A stretch of DNA of 64,000 bases from Streptomyces sp. KL109B (GTDB lineage Bacteria > Actinomycetota > Actinomycetes > Streptomycetales > Streptomycetaceae), in assembly GCF_030766935.1 (NCBI RefSeq), contig NZ_JASERL010000012.1, positions 62,001 to 126,000 on the forward strand. The letters run 5' to 3'. Both the position numbers and the translations under genes were made by a program. The stretch's first letter is position 1, and each line of letters begins with the position of its first letter. Positions 42,077-51,299 of this stretch are shown in pieces. Under the pieces are notes generated by a model. That model ran no database searches, was not told where the DNA came from, and saw nothing but the letters and a program-made list of their open reading frames with translations.

Positions 42077-42901
42077 TCAGGTCGTGAGCGGCAGCGGGCG
42101 TTCGACGACGGAGTCCAGGAAGAACAGCACCGTGAGCAGGGCCCCGCTGGTCGCGGGGCAGATCCCGTACCGGCGCGTCTCCTCGTCGAGCTCGGCCAGC
42201 AGCCGGCGCCCCTCCTCGGTGCCGGCGCCGCCCGCGGCCAGCACCGCGGCGGCGTCCTGCTGGATCAGGCGCACGGCCAGCGGCCCGTTGTCCCGCAGCA
42301 CGCGGTTGTCGTCGATGGACGCGATGAGCGTGAGCAGGGCGTCGAGCTGCGCCGTCTCCTCGGGGACGCCCTGCGCCCGCGCCGAGCGGAGCGCGGGGAG
42401 GGCGGCCAGGGCGGCCCCCATGTGGCGCTGTCGGTCCTCCGCCGGCAGCGCCCGGTAGTTGTCGTGGAAGTCGCCCGACGGCTCGATCAGCGCGTCGAGG
42501 TCGAGGGCGAGGCGGCACGCGTGGTCGGCGCTCCGCGCGCCCTGCGCCCACGCCGCCGACAGCAGGCACAGCGCGCGGGCGGCGACGTCGAGGCCGTTGA
42601 GGGAGCCGACATAGGGGACATGGAGCTGCGCGTCGTCGCAGGCCGCGGAGAGCCGCCCCAGGTCCGCCCCCGCGTCGGCGGCGGCGCGGAACGAGCCGTG
42701 CAGACCGACACCGGCACCGACGAGCGAAGAGAAGACGGAGTTCGCCGGGGTGTGCGCCGTCCGGCAGTCCGGCAGCCCCGGTTTCGGCGTCAGGAACACC
42801 ACGCGGGTGAAGGCGGCCACGGCGAGATCCGCCAGGTGGTCGGCGGCGTCGTTCGGCACGGAGGCGGGGGTCGTCGGCTCGGACGGGTTGCTCGTGAGCA
42901 T
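42077..42901 (-). CDS. CitG/MdcB-like triphosphoribosyl-dephospho-CoA synthase family protein
   Basis: A 274-residue protein matching the CitG family, which makes the prosthetic-group precursor of citrate/malonate lyases. FLTPKPGLPDCRTAHTPANS corresponds to the family motif with T-P-K-P-G-L, followed by GLHGSFRAAADAG; the IDDNRVLRDNG motif matches the conserved D-T-N-V region. ATG 42901 is chosen; upstream codons add an Arg-rich segment. No citrate- or malonate-lyase genes, acyl carrier protein or transferase lies nearby, so its physiological partner is unknown. It sits 149 bases from the SpoIIE phosphatase start on the same strand. Confidence 0.75.
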   Translation of the reverse strand: MLTSNPSEPTTPASVPNDAADHLADLAVAAFTRVVFLTPKPGLPDCRTAHTPANSVFSSLVGAGVGLHGSFRAAADAGADLGRLSAACDDAQLHVPYVGSLNGLDVAARALCLLSAAWAQGARSADHACRLALDLDALIEPSGDFHDNYRALPAEDRQRHMGAALAALPALRSARAQGVPEETAQLDALLTLIASIDDNRVLRDNGPLAVRLIQQDAAAVLAAGGAGTEEGRRLLAELDEETRRYGICPATSGALLTVLFFLDSVVERPLPLTT

Positions 42902-43167
42902 GCTCGGTCGCTTCCACTGGACGGACTCGGTCACGGCCCGGCCCGAAGGGCCGGACGCAACGGACCTGCTGCCCGGCACAAAGACGGCCGAACCAGGACC
43001 AAAGTCCCCAGAAGCCAGGGCCGAACAGCCCCGATTGATCATGGGCGCACGGGAGCCGCCCGCGGTGGCGTCCCCGCGCGCACGGGGAGTGGTCGGTTGG
43101 ACACCCCCAGGGCGCGTCTGGCAGGGTCGCCCGTCCGATCCCGTGAAGTCCCGATGGGAGGGGCGCG

Positions 43168-43389
43168 ATGAACGAAGTGAGCACGATCAGCGTCGAAGAA
43201 GCGACGGCCATCGCCCGGCTGCGCATGAGCACCACGACGCTGGACATCCCCAAGGGCTTCGACCTGCTGTCGCCCGAGGAGATGTCGGACTGGCTCGACC
43301 AGACCGAGGACGACCCGGACGTCTCCGACGCCGACTTCTACGAAGCCCGCAAGACGGTGCACCGCGTACTCGGCGTCGAGGACGACTGA
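43168..43389 (+). CDS. Small acidic protein of unknown function
   Basis: A 73-residue acidic protein (MNEVSTISVEEATAIARLRM... ending VLGVEDD). The central LSPEEMSDWLDQTEDDPDVS is strongly negative and the pattern suggests two or three amphipathic helices. GGAGGGGCGCG stands before ATG 43168 at proper spacing. I recognise no family. It may be a regulator or partner of an unlinked protein. Lies between the CitG-like and DUF899 genes, convergent with the latter. Confidence 0.7.
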   Translation: MNEVSTISVEEATAIARLRMSTTTLDIPKGFDLLSPEEMSDWLDQTEDDPDVSDADFYEARKTVHRVLGVEDD

Positions 43390-43446
43390 CCGGGTCCGCG
43401 CGTTCGGCAGCGGGTGCGCCGGGGTGGCACCTTCCGGGGTGGAACC

Positions 43447-44142
43447 TCAGCCGCCACCCGCGCCGTAGGCCGCCGCGATCTCCTGCGACGAGGCCCATCG
43501 GCTGTACGTCGGTGACTTGGGCCAGCCCGCGGGAGAGTCCTGCCACTCCTCCTGCCGCCCATACGGCAGGACGTCGATCAGGCCGAACAAGTAGCTGAAC
43601 TGCTCGACGCCACGCCCGTCGGTGTGCCAGGTGCGGTACACCGTGTCGCCGTCGCGCAGGAACACATTGAGCGCGAACCCGGCGTCGGGCGGGGCGCCGA
43701 CATCGGCGCCGAAGGGGCTGTTCGCGGTGGAGTACCACGTCATCGTGTTGCCCACCTTGCTCCGGTACGCGAGCGCCTCGTCGATCGGCCCCTGAGTGAC
43801 GACGACGAACCGGGCGTCGAACTTCTCCAGGCCCGCGAGCCGCGTGAACTGGGACGTGAATCCGGTGCAGCCGGGGCACTGCCACGCGGCGCCCTCGTGC
43901 CACATGTGGCTGTAGACGATCAACTGCGGGTGCCCGCCGAAGACTTCCGCGAGCCGTACCGGGCCTTCCTCGCCCTCGAGCACGTACTCGGGCATCTCGA
44001 CCATCGGCAGTCGGCGCCGCTGCGCCGCGATGGCGTCGAGCTCGCGCGTGGCCGCCTTCTCCCGGACCCGGAGGGCCGCCAGCTCCTTCTCCCACGTGGC
44101 GCAGTCGACGACGGGTGGAGTTGCGTTGCCGGTGCTGGTCAT
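43447..44142 (-). CDS. DUF899 thioredoxin-like protein
   Basis: A 231-residue thioredoxin-fold protein of the DUF899 family. LIVYSHMWHEGAAWQCPGCTGFTSQF has the conserved C-P-G-C active-site-like pair, and FSYLFGLIDVLPYGRQEEW and RVVEQFSY-type segments (GRGVEQFSYLFG) follow. Family members are soluble redox-like proteins with unknown partner. ATG 44142 has CGGAGGC seven bases upstream. Divergent from the monooxygenase operon, with 277 bases between. Confidence 0.9.
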   Translation of the reverse strand: MTSTGNATPPVVDCATWEKELAALRVREKAATRELDAIAAQRRRLPMVEMPEYVLEGEEGPVRLAEVFGGHPQLIVYSHMWHEGAAWQCPGCTGFTSQFTRLAGLEKFDARFVVVTQGPIDEALAYRSKVGNTMTWYSTANSPFGADVGAPPDAGFALNVFLRDGDTVYRTWHTDGRGVEQFSYLFGLIDVLPYGRQEEWQDSPAGWPKSPTYSRWASSQEIAAAYGAGGG

Positions 44143-44419
44143 GGTGCCTCCGGACGACGGGGTGCGCTTCTCGCGCCTTCGCTGGTGTGGACCCTCCGGG
44201 TCGCCGGAACTCATCGCTCGGCGGGTGCTTTGCGCGCGAATTGCGCCGATTCCTTCCTACGTCAATGTGACCCACCTCACGTTACCGGCGGTATCTGAAA
44301 CATGGTGTCGCAGGTAAATTGCGGGAACGCACATCTGTGGAACCACGCGTCTGAAGCACCGTCAGTGTCCCGAGCAGTACCGAGTAGGGGCCCGCGAGCG
44401 AGAGTGAGGACCCTCCGCA

Positions 44420-45934
44420 ATGGAGCAACACCACGTCGACGTCATGGTCATCGGCGCCGGAATATCCGGCATCAGCGCCGCTGCCCACGTCCTGCGCGAT
44501 CAACCCGGCGCGTCACTGGTCGTGTTGGAGCGGCGCGCCCGGGTCGGCGGCACCTGGGACCTGTTCAAGTACCCCGGCATCCGCTCCGACTCCGACATGC
44601 CCACCTTCGGCTTCGGCTTCCGCCCCTGGCGCGACGCCCGCATCCTCGCCGACGGCGCGCAGATCCGGCAGTACGTCGAGGACGCCGCCGCCGACCGCGG
44701 CGTACTGGAACGCATCCGCTTCGGGCGCCGCGCCCTCAGCGCCAACTTCTCGCACGAAACCGGTCGTTGGGACGTCGAGGTCGAGGACGAGACCACCGGC
44801 GAGCGCGAGTCGTACAGCGCCGGCTACCTCGTCGGCGCGACCGGCTACTACGATTACGACCGGCCCTACCGCCCCGAGTTCCCCGGCGAGGCCGACTATC
44901 AGGGCACCCTCGTCCACCCCCAGCAGTGGCCCGAGGACCTGGACTACAAGGGCAAGCGCGTCGTCGTCATCGGCTCCGGCGCCACCGCCATCACCCTGCT
45001 GCCTGCGATGGCCGACGACGCCGCGAGCGTCACGATGCTGCAGCGCTCACCCACGTACGTCCTCACCCTGCCGAAGATCGACCCGCTCACCTCGGTCATG
45101 CAGAAGCTGCGCGCCCCCGCCCGGCTCACGCACAAGGTGGTCCGCACCCGCAACATCGCGCTGCAGCGCGGGAGTTACGCCTTCTGCCGCAAGTACCCGA
45201 AGCTCGCCCGCAAGGCGCTCCTCGGCCTCGTACGGGCCCAGGCGGGCAAGGGCGTCGACATGCGGCACTTCAGCCCCACGTACAAGCCGTGGGACCAGCG
45301 GCTGTGCGTCGTGCCCGGCGGCGATCTGTTCAAGGTGCTCAAGAGCGGCAAGGCGGACATCGCTACCGACCACATCGACACCTTCACCGCCGACGGCATC
45401 CGCCTGAAGTCCGGCGAGGAACTGAAGGCCGACATCGTCGTCACCGCGACGGGCCTGAGCGTCCGCCTCATGGGTGGCATGGACCTGACCGTGGACGGCG
45501 CCCCGGTGGATGTCACCAACCGCGTGCTCTACAAGGCGGTTCTCCTCGAGGGCGTGCCCAACATGTCCCTCGTCATCGGGTACACCAACGCCTCCTGGAC
45601 CCTCAAGGCGGACCTCGCGGCCGACTACACCGCCCGCCTGCTGGCCTATATGCGGCGGGGCGGGCACGACATCGCCACGCCGGTCGCCTCCGACGGTGAC
45701 CGTTCCCAATTCTCGGTCATGGGCGAGGCGTTGACCTCCGGGTACATCACGCGGGCCGACAAGGTCATGCCGCGCCAGGGCACCCGCGACCCGTGGAAGC
45801 TGTGGAACAACTACTACCGCGACCGCGCCATGCTCCAGGACGCCGCCATCGAGGACGCCCCCCTGCGCTTCGAGAAGGCGGGCCGGAAGACGGGCGAGAC
45901 GGCCCGCGCCGAGGAACCGACCCGCGCCGCCTGA
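44420..45934 (+). CDS. Flavin-containing/Baeyer-Villiger-type monooxygenase
   Basis: A 504-residue FAD/NADPH monooxygenase. FAD-binding VIGAGISGISAAAHVL (about 11-26) and KYPGIRSDSDMPTFGF (the RxGG-downstream conserved loop); the NADPH Rossmann motif VVVIGSGATAITLLPA is at about 180. A C-terminal segment YTNASWTLKADLAA is typical of EthA-like BVMOs. Likely role: oxygenating a ketone or heteroatom substrate. ATG 44420 begins a three-gene plus-strand operon with an AurF-like oxygenase and a ferredoxin-reductase, implying a pathway that needs both flavin and diiron oxygen chemistry. Confidence 0.88.
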   Translation: MEQHHVDVMVIGAGISGISAAAHVLRDQPGASLVVLERRARVGGTWDLFKYPGIRSDSDMPTFGFGFRPWRDARILADGAQIRQYVEDAAADRGVLERIRFGRRALSANFSHETGRWDVEVEDETTGERESYSAGYLVGATGYYDYDRPYRPEFPGEADYQGTLVHPQQWPEDLDYKGKRVVVIGSGATAITLLPAMADDAASVTMLQRSPTYVLTLPKIDPLTSVMQKLRAPARLTHKVVRTRNIALQRGSYAFCRKYPKLARKALLGLVRAQAGKGVDMRHFSPTYKPWDQRLCVVPGGDLFKVLKSGKADIATDHIDTFTADGIRLKSGEELKADIVVTATGLSVRLMGGMDLTVDGAPVDVTNRVLYKAVLLEGVPNMSLVIGYTNASWTLKADLAADYTARLLAYMRRGGHDIATPVASDGDRSQFSVMGEALTSGYITRADKVMPRQGTRDPWKLWNNYYRDRAMLQDAAIEDAPLRFEKAGRKTGETARAEEPTRAA

Positions 45935-46020
45935 GAGTCCGCGGAGTCCGCCCGCACCGACCCGCCCGCACCGCCCGGCCCAGCACCCGCGCCACCGACA
46001 ACCGAGGATCGAGGACGAAG

Positions 46021-46989
46021 ATGACCCCGAACCTGTCCAAGAAGGACTACGACGACCGGCTGCGGACCCTGTCCGAGGGCTCCGTCAACGTCAACTTCAA
46101 CGCCTTCGTCGACATCAAGTGGGACGACCCCGAGTTCGCCGTGGACACCGACGACCCCCGCTGGGTCCTCACCTCCGCGGACGCCCTTGGCGCCCACCCC
46201 TGGTACCAGAAGCAGCCGCTGGAGACGCAGATCCGCATCGGGATCTGGCGCTGGGCGGTCATCGCCAAGGTGGGCATGCAGTTCGAGAACCTGCTGATGC
46301 GCGGGGCGCTCGACTACATCTACCAACTGGGCAACCAGAACCAGGAGTTCAGGTACCTCACCCACGAGATCACCGAAGAGACCCACCACACCCAGATGTT
46401 CCAGGAGCTGGTCAACAGGACCGGCGTGGACACCCCCGGCGGCAAGCGCTGGTTCCGTCAACTCAGCCGCGTGCTCCCGCTGTTCGGCTCCCTCTACCCC
46501 GAGGCGTTCTTCACCGGCATCCTCGCCGGCGAGGAGCCCATCGACCACCTCCAGAAGGGCGCCCTGCGCAGCGGCGAGCCCGTGCACCCGCTGCCCCAGC
46601 GGATCATGCAGATCCACATCGCGGAGGAGGCCCGGCACATCTCCTTCGCCCACGAGTTCCTGCGCCTGCGCGTCCCGCGCTACGGCAAGGCCCGCCGCGG
46701 CGCCCTGTCGGTCCTCTTCCCGCTCATCATGCGGATCCTGTGCGACGTCATCATGATCCCGGACAAGAAGTCCGCCGACATCGTCGGCATCCCGGACTGG
46801 GTGATCAAGGAAGTGTTCTGGAAGTCCGACGCGGGCCAGAAGATGCTCGTCGAGCTCTTCTCCGACGTGCGGATGCTCGCCCAGGACATCGGCCTGATGA
46901 ACAAGGTGTCACGGCCGCTGTGGCGGGCGCTGCGCATCGACGGCCGCCCCGCGCGCTTCCGCGGCGAGCCCGCGCCACTCGCCGACTGA
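46021..46989 (+). CDS. AurF-like diiron oxygenase/ferritin-like protein
   Basis: A 322-residue ferritin-like diiron protein of the AurF (p-aminobenzoate N-oxygenase) family. Two E-E-x-x-H motifs are present: EITEETHHTQMFQE and HIAEEARHISFAHE, spaced as the diiron ligand pair; VGMQFENLLMRG supplies the first Glu ligand. Such enzymes oxidise amines or hydroxylate using electrons from a reductase. The start ATG 46021 is preceded by 5'-GAGGA. The gene directly downstream encodes a ferredoxin-reductase that could deliver these electrons. Substrate unknown. Confidence 0.85.
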   Translation: MTPNLSKKDYDDRLRTLSEGSVNVNFNAFVDIKWDDPEFAVDTDDPRWVLTSADALGAHPWYQKQPLETQIRIGIWRWAVIAKVGMQFENLLMRGALDYIYQLGNQNQEFRYLTHEITEETHHTQMFQELVNRTGVDTPGGKRWFRQLSRVLPLFGSLYPEAFFTGILAGEEPIDHLQKGALRSGEPVHPLPQRIMQIHIAEEARHISFAHEFLRLRVPRYGKARRGALSVLFPLIMRILCDVIMIPDKKSADIVGIPDWVIKEVFWKSDAGQKMLVELFSDVRMLAQDIGLMNKVSRPLWRALRIDGRPARFRGEPAPLAD

Positions 46990-47044
46990 ACACCCCACCC
47001 CGCACCGCCCTGTCGTAGAACGCCCGAACGGAGACCAGCCCGCC

Positions 47045-48661
47045 GTGCCGTACGTCGTCACCCGATCCTGCTGCGCCGACGCCTCCTGCGTGCTGGCCTG
47101 CCCGGTCAACTGCATCCACCCCGCGCCCGGCGAGCCCGGCTTCGCCACCGCCGAGATGCTGTACGTCGATCCGCGCACCTGCGTGGACTGCGGCGCCTGC
47201 ACCTCGGCGTGCCCGGTGGACGCCCTCAAGCCCCACACGAAGCTCACCGAGGGCGAGTTGCCGTTCCTGGAGCTCAACGCGTCCTACTACAAGGAGAATC
47301 CGCACGCCGACCGCGCGCCGATGTACGTCGTACCGAAGCAACGCGCCCTGCCGGAGGGCGAGTTGAGCGTGGCCGTCGTCGGCGCGGGGCCCGCCGGGCT
47401 GTTCGCCGCCGACGAGCTGCTGCGCCACCCCGGCGTCCGCGTCACCGTCTTCGACCGGCTCCCCACCCCGTACGGTCTCGCGCGGGCCGGGGTCGCGCCC
47501 GACCACCAGGACACCAAGCAGGTCACCGAGCTCTTCCGGGCCATCGAGTCGCAGCCCGGCTTCGGCTACCGGCTCGGCGTCGACATCGGCACCGACATCA
47601 CCCACGCCGACCTGCTGCGCGAGCACCACGCCGTGATCTACGCGGTCGGCGCCGCCACCGACAAGCGGCTCGGCATCGAGGGTGAGGACCTGCCCGGCAG
47701 CGTCTCCGCCACGGACTTCGTCGCCTGGTACAACGGCCACCCCGACCACGCCGCCGACCCGCACCCCCTCGACACCGAACGCGCCGTCGTCGTCGGCAAC
47801 GGCAACGTCGCCCTCGACGTCGCCCGCATCCTCACCGCCGACCCCGAGGCCCTGGCCCGCACCGACATATCCGACCGGGCGCTCGCCGCGCTGCGGACCA
47901 GCAAGGTCCGCGAGGTCGTCCTCCTCGGCCGCCGCGGCCCCGCCCAGGCGGCGTTCACCGTCCCCGAACTCCTCGCCCTCGCCGCCCTCAAGGACGTCGA
48001 CGTCACGGTCGAAGGCCGGCCGGAAGACCTCGCACCCGACGCCACGGACAAGACGCGGCTGCTCGCGGAGCTGGCCGCCCGCACCCCGGTCGAGGGCCGC
48101 CGCCGCATCGTGCTGCGCTTCCTGACCAGCCCGGTGCGGCTCACCGGCGAGGACTCCGTACGCGCCCTGGAGATCACCCCCACCGAACTGCGCACCGACG
48201 ACGACGGCACGGTCCGCGCCGTCCCCACCGGCGCCACCGAAACCCTGGAGACGGGCCTCGTCCTGCGCTCCGTCGGCTACCGCGCCCGCCCCGTACCCGG
48301 CCTGCCCTTCGACGAGGCGCGCGCCACCGTGCCGCACGAGGGCGGCCGCGTCGAGCCCGGCGTCTACGTAGCGGGCTGGATCAAGCGCGGCCCGAACGGC
48401 TTCATCGGCACCAACAAGACCTGCGCCCACGAGACGGTCGAGTCCCTCCTCGACGACTTCGCCGCGGGCCGCCTCACGGGTCCGGCCTCCGCCGTCGGCG
48501 TGGCCGCGGACGCCCTGGGCCTGGACGCCTGGCGCGCGATCGACCACGCGGAGCGCGCGGCGGGCGAGGCCGAGGGCCGACCGCGCGTCAAGCTCACGGA
48601 CACCGAGTCGCTGCGCCGCGCCGCCCAGGCGGAGCCGACGGCCGTCCCCGGGGTGCGCTGA
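47045..48661 (+). CDS. Ferredoxin-fused FprB-like NADPH-ferredoxin reductase
   Basis: A 538-residue fusion of an N-terminal bacterial-type ferredoxin with a FprA/FprB-type FAD reductase. Cluster ligands: CCADASCVLACPVNC near residues 9-23 and CVDCGACTSACPVDAL near 46-61. The FAD part starts at SVAVVGAGPAGLFAADELL, with DRLPTPYGLARAGVAPDH and the NADP-binding VVVGNGNVALDVARIL, then VLRSVGYRARPVPG. GTG 47045. It transfers electrons from NADPH to the internal clusters and presumably to the adjacent diiron oxygenase, as in mycobacterial FprB-linked systems. Confidence 0.92.
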   Translation: MPYVVTRSCCADASCVLACPVNCIHPAPGEPGFATAEMLYVDPRTCVDCGACTSACPVDALKPHTKLTEGELPFLELNASYYKENPHADRAPMYVVPKQRALPEGELSVAVVGAGPAGLFAADELLRHPGVRVTVFDRLPTPYGLARAGVAPDHQDTKQVTELFRAIESQPGFGYRLGVDIGTDITHADLLREHHAVIYAVGAATDKRLGIEGEDLPGSVSATDFVAWYNGHPDHAADPHPLDTERAVVVGNGNVALDVARILTADPEALARTDISDRALAALRTSKVREVVLLGRRGPAQAAFTVPELLALAALKDVDVTVEGRPEDLAPDATDKTRLLAELAARTPVEGRRRIVLRFLTSPVRLTGEDSVRALEITPTELRTDDDGTVRAVPTGATETLETGLVLRSVGYRARPVPGLPFDEARATVPHEGGRVEPGVYVAGWIKRGPNGFIGTNKTCAHETVESLLDDFAAGRLTGPASAVGVAADALGLDAWRAIDHAERAAGEAEGRPRVKLTDTESLRRAAQAEPTAVPGVR

Positions 48662-48676
48662 ACCGAAGGCCCGCGC

Positions 48677-49393
48677 TCACGCCCCTTCCAGATCCGCCAC
48701 GCGCTGCTGCGGCGACAGCTCCATCCCCAGGTCCCGCAGCGTCGCGTCGAGAACCGCCCACACCGAGCGGCACAGCATCGCGCGCAACTCCTCCTTGGAC
48801 AGCTCGCGTTCCGGGTCGCGCACCCACTGGTTGACGGCGGTGTCCACGAAACCCACGATGCCGACCGCCACCGAACGGATCGGCGCCTCGGGCACCCCCA
48901 GCGCCTTGAGTACGTCCCCGAAGCGCTCGCTCAGCATCAGCGCGATGGCCGTCTTGGTGTCGGCGACCAGAGAGCCGTCCCCCATCGCGTGCTCGCCGAC
49001 GCCCATGTAGACGTACAGGCGCGGGTGCTCGGCCACCCAGTCCAGGTGCGCGCCCACCACCCGCCGCACAGACTCCTCGATGGTGCCCTCGAAGCTGAGC
49101 GTGGGCTCCATCCGGCGCATGAACGACTGCACCACCCGCCGCCGGATCAACTCGTCGAGTCCTGCCCGGTCCTTGAAGTGCCGGTAGAGCACCGACCGCG
49201 GCAGGCCCACGCGCTCCGCGAGGCGCTGCACCCGGAAGGGCGTGCCCTCCTCCTCGATGAGCGCGACCGCCGCGTCCACCAACTCGCCCTGGCGCTGCGC
49301 CCTGTGCTCGTCCCAGCGGGTGGAGCGGCCGTCGCGGCCGGCGCGCTCTTCGCGTTCGTCGATCCGCGGCCCACCGCCGGTTCTGTCAGCCAT
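48677..49393 (-). CDS. TetR-family regulator
   Basis: A 238-residue TetR protein. HTH FRVQRLAERVGLPRSVLYRH (about 52-71) and FKDRAGLDELIRRRV; the C-terminal half has AHLDWVAEHPRLYVYMG and VAVGIVGFVDTAVNQWV. ATG 49393. It faces the end of the oxygenase operon and is divergent from the universal stress protein gene; CACCCGGGTG (49419-49428) and an adjacent CTGGGACCCAG lie in the 147-base gap. It may regulate itself, the stress protein, or the oxygenases; the target cannot be decided from sequence. Confidence 0.88.
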   Translation of the reverse strand: MADRTGGGPRIDEREERAGRDGRSTRWDEHRAQRQGELVDAAVALIEEEGTPFRVQRLAERVGLPRSVLYRHFKDRAGLDELIRRRVVQSFMRRMEPTLSFEGTIEESVRRVVGAHLDWVAEHPRLYVYMGVGEHAMGDGSLVADTKTAIALMLSERFGDVLKALGVPEAPIRSVAVGIVGFVDTAVNQWVRDPERELSKEELRAMLCRSVWAVLDATLRDLGMELSPQQRVADLEGA

Positions 49394-49540
49394 CGCCCCA
49401 GGATATCGGCCATTCGAACACCCGGGTGCCCACCTGGGACCCAGCCCCCTCGCCGTGCGCCGCTCGCCCCCTCGGGTCAGTCTGGAAGGGGGCGGGCAGC
49501 AAGGGACGACAGCAGCAAGGGACGACAAGGGAGCGCACGT

Positions 49541-50401
49541 ATGGCGGGCCATGTGCTGGTCGGGGCCGACGGGTCCGAGTCGAGTCTCGACGCGGTGGCG
49601 GTCGCGGCCCGGGAAGCACGACAGCGCGGCCTCGGGCTGCGGATCGTGCACGCCTTCATCTGGCCGCTGATGAAGGCCCCGGTCGGGGCGGCGGCGGAGG
49701 CGCTGCGCGGACAGGCCGACACCATCGTCTCGGGCGCCGTGCAGCACGCGCGCGCCACGGAGCCCGACCTCACGGACGTCGAAGGCGAGGTCGTCACGGG
49801 CGAGCCGCTGAGCATTCTCGCCGTCCGCTCGGAGCGCGCCGACCTGGTCGTCGTCGGCAGCCGCGGCCTGGGCGCCTTCACCGGCCTCCTGATCGGCTCG
49901 GTCGCCGTCCACCTGGCGGCCCACGCGCACTGCCCCGTCCTCGTCGTCCGGGGCCGCGCCGCCCCCGAGGGCCCCGTGGCGGTCGCCGTCGACGGCTCCG
50001 GGGACGCGGGCGCCGCACTCGACGCGGCGTTCTCCGAGGCCGCCCGCCTCGGCAGCGCACTGCTCGCCCTGCACGTCTGGAACACCTGGACGGCCGACGG
50101 CCAGGAACGCCCCCACGCGACGGCCCCGCTGGTCTCCAACCTCGACGACCTGCGCAAGGACGCCGAGCTGACCCTCACCGACGCGCTCGCGCCCGGCCAG
50201 GCGGCACACCCCGACGTCTCCGTGGAACAACGCGTCCTTGAGGGCAGGGTCCGCCCGGCCCTGATCGACGCGTCGAAGGAGTCCCGGCTGCTCGTCGTGG
50301 GCGCCCGCGGCCGCGGCGGTTTCCAGGGCCTGCTGCTCGGCTCGGTCAGCCAGGCCCTGCTGCAGCACGCGCACTGCCCGGTCCTCGTCGTACGAGGATG
50401 A
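49541..50401 (+). CDS. Tandem-domain universal stress protein
   Basis: A 286-residue protein with two UspA domains. Domain one: VLVGADGSESSLDAV, ending VVVGSRGLGAFTGLLIGSVA with HCPVLVVRG; domain two: VAVAVDGSGDAGAAL, ending VVGARGRGGFQGLLLGSVSQ and a second HCPVLVVRG. The G-x2-G-x9-G(S/T) ATP-binding pattern is intact in both. Cytoplasmic. The ATG 49541 follows AAGGGAG. Its leader carries a direct repeat (AGCAAGGGACGAC, twice, at about 49497-49525). Function: dormancy/stress-linked nucleotide-binding protein. Confidence 0.93.
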   Translation: MAGHVLVGADGSESSLDAVAVAAREARQRGLGLRIVHAFIWPLMKAPVGAAAEALRGQADTIVSGAVQHARATEPDLTDVEGEVVTGEPLSILAVRSERADLVVVGSRGLGAFTGLLIGSVAVHLAAHAHCPVLVVRGRAAPEGPVAVAVDGSGDAGAALDAAFSEAARLGSALLALHVWNTWTADGQERPHATAPLVSNLDDLRKDAELTLTDALAPGQAAHPDVSVEQRVLEGRVRPALIDASKESRLLVVGARGRGGFQGLLLGSVSQALLQHAHCPVLVVRG

Positions 50402-50425
50402 GGCGCGGGCAGCCGCTGACGATCG

Positions 50426-50446
50426 CCCCGGTTCCGGTGGCCGGGG
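50426..50446. terminator. CCCCGG/CCGGGG hairpin between convergent genes
   Basis: CCCCGG (50426-50431) and CCGGGG (50441-50446) flank a nine-base loop between the ends of the convergent Usp and DUF574 genes. It could terminate both. No T-tract. Confidence 0.4.
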
Positions 50447-51262
50447 TCAGTGCTTGATGCCGACGCCCGCGAGCAGGCTGATCTCGGCGTCCGCGATCTC
50501 CGTACCGGCGTCGGGGGAGTCGGGCCGCCAGCGGTGGCAGCAGATGATGCCGGGCTCGATCAGGTCCAGGCCGTCGAAGAAGCGGGCGACGTCGGCGTGC
50601 GAGCGGAACTGCACCGGAGTCCCGGAGTTCGTGTACGCCTCCGCCACGTTGTTCCACGTGACCGGGTCGAAGTCCGGCGTGCAGTGGTTCATGGCGAGGG
50701 CGCTGCCCGGCGGGAGCGGGTCGAGCAGCCGGCGGACGATGGCGTACGGGTCGTGCGGGTCCGTGACGAAGTGCATGAGGGCGTTGAGGGACAGCACGAT
50801 GGGCTGCTTGAAGTCCAGCACCTCGGCGTCCTCCACGCGGTCCATCAGCGCGTCGGGATCGGTCACATCGGCTTCTACGTAGTCCGTACGCCCCTGCGTC
50901 GTGCTGCGCATCAGGCGCTCGGCGTACTTGAGGACGAGCGGGTCGTTGTCCGCGTACACGACGCGGGCGTCGACCGCGACGGACTGGGCGACCTGGTGCA
51001 GGTTCGGCTCGGTGGGGATGCCCGTGCCGATGTCGAGCCACTGCCGGATGCCGTGCTCCTGCGCGAGGACACGCGTGGCGCGGTGCATGAACGCCCGGTT
51101 CTCACGGGCGGTGACAGGGAGGCCGGGGTGGGCCTTGGCGGCGACCATGGCCGCCTCCTTGTCGACCTCGAAGTGGTCCTTGCCGCCGAGGAAGTAGTCG
51201 TACATCCGGGCCGAGTGCGCCCGGCTCGTGTCGAGGCCCCGGCCGGCCTGCCTGGTGCTCAT
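50447..51262 (-). CDS. DUF574-type SAM-dependent methyltransferase
   Basis: A 271-residue protein of the S-adenosylmethionine-dependent methyltransferase family PF04672 (DUF574), highly amplified in Streptomyces. DTSRAHSARMYDYFLGGKDHF (first ~32 residues) is the family hallmark, followed by LDIGTGIPTEPNLHQVAQ (SAM motif), VYADNDPLVLKYAERL and PIVLSLNALMHFV. No substrate is known for the family. ATG 51262. Followed after 37 bases, on the same strand but upstream in order, by the DUF397/XRE pair, so a shared developmental or regulatory module is likely. Confidence 0.93.
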   Translation of the reverse strand: MSTRQAGRGLDTSRAHSARMYDYFLGGKDHFEVDKEAAMVAAKAHPGLPVTARENRAFMHRATRVLAQEHGIRQWLDIGTGIPTEPNLHQVAQSVAVDARVVYADNDPLVLKYAERLMRSTTQGRTDYVEADVTDPDALMDRVEDAEVLDFKQPIVLSLNALMHFVTDPHDPYAIVRRLLDPLPPGSALAMNHCTPDFDPVTWNNVAEAYTNSGTPVQFRSHADVARFFDGLDLIEPGIICCHRWRPDSPDAGTEIADAEISLLAGVGIKH

Positions 51263-51299
51263 GTGCTTCCCTTCACGCGTATGTCTGTCCGCCGCCGGG

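Noticed and set aside
44267..44280. GTGA-N6-TCAC inverted repeat between DUF899 and the monooxygenase gene
   Set aside because: Only four-base arms; expected by chance in this amount of sequence.
46805..48547. A 580-codon minus-strand frame opposite the ferredoxin-reductase gene
   Set aside because: Composition is of a shadow frame (Val/Gly/Asp-rich, no motif) while the plus strand has complete cluster and FAD motifs.
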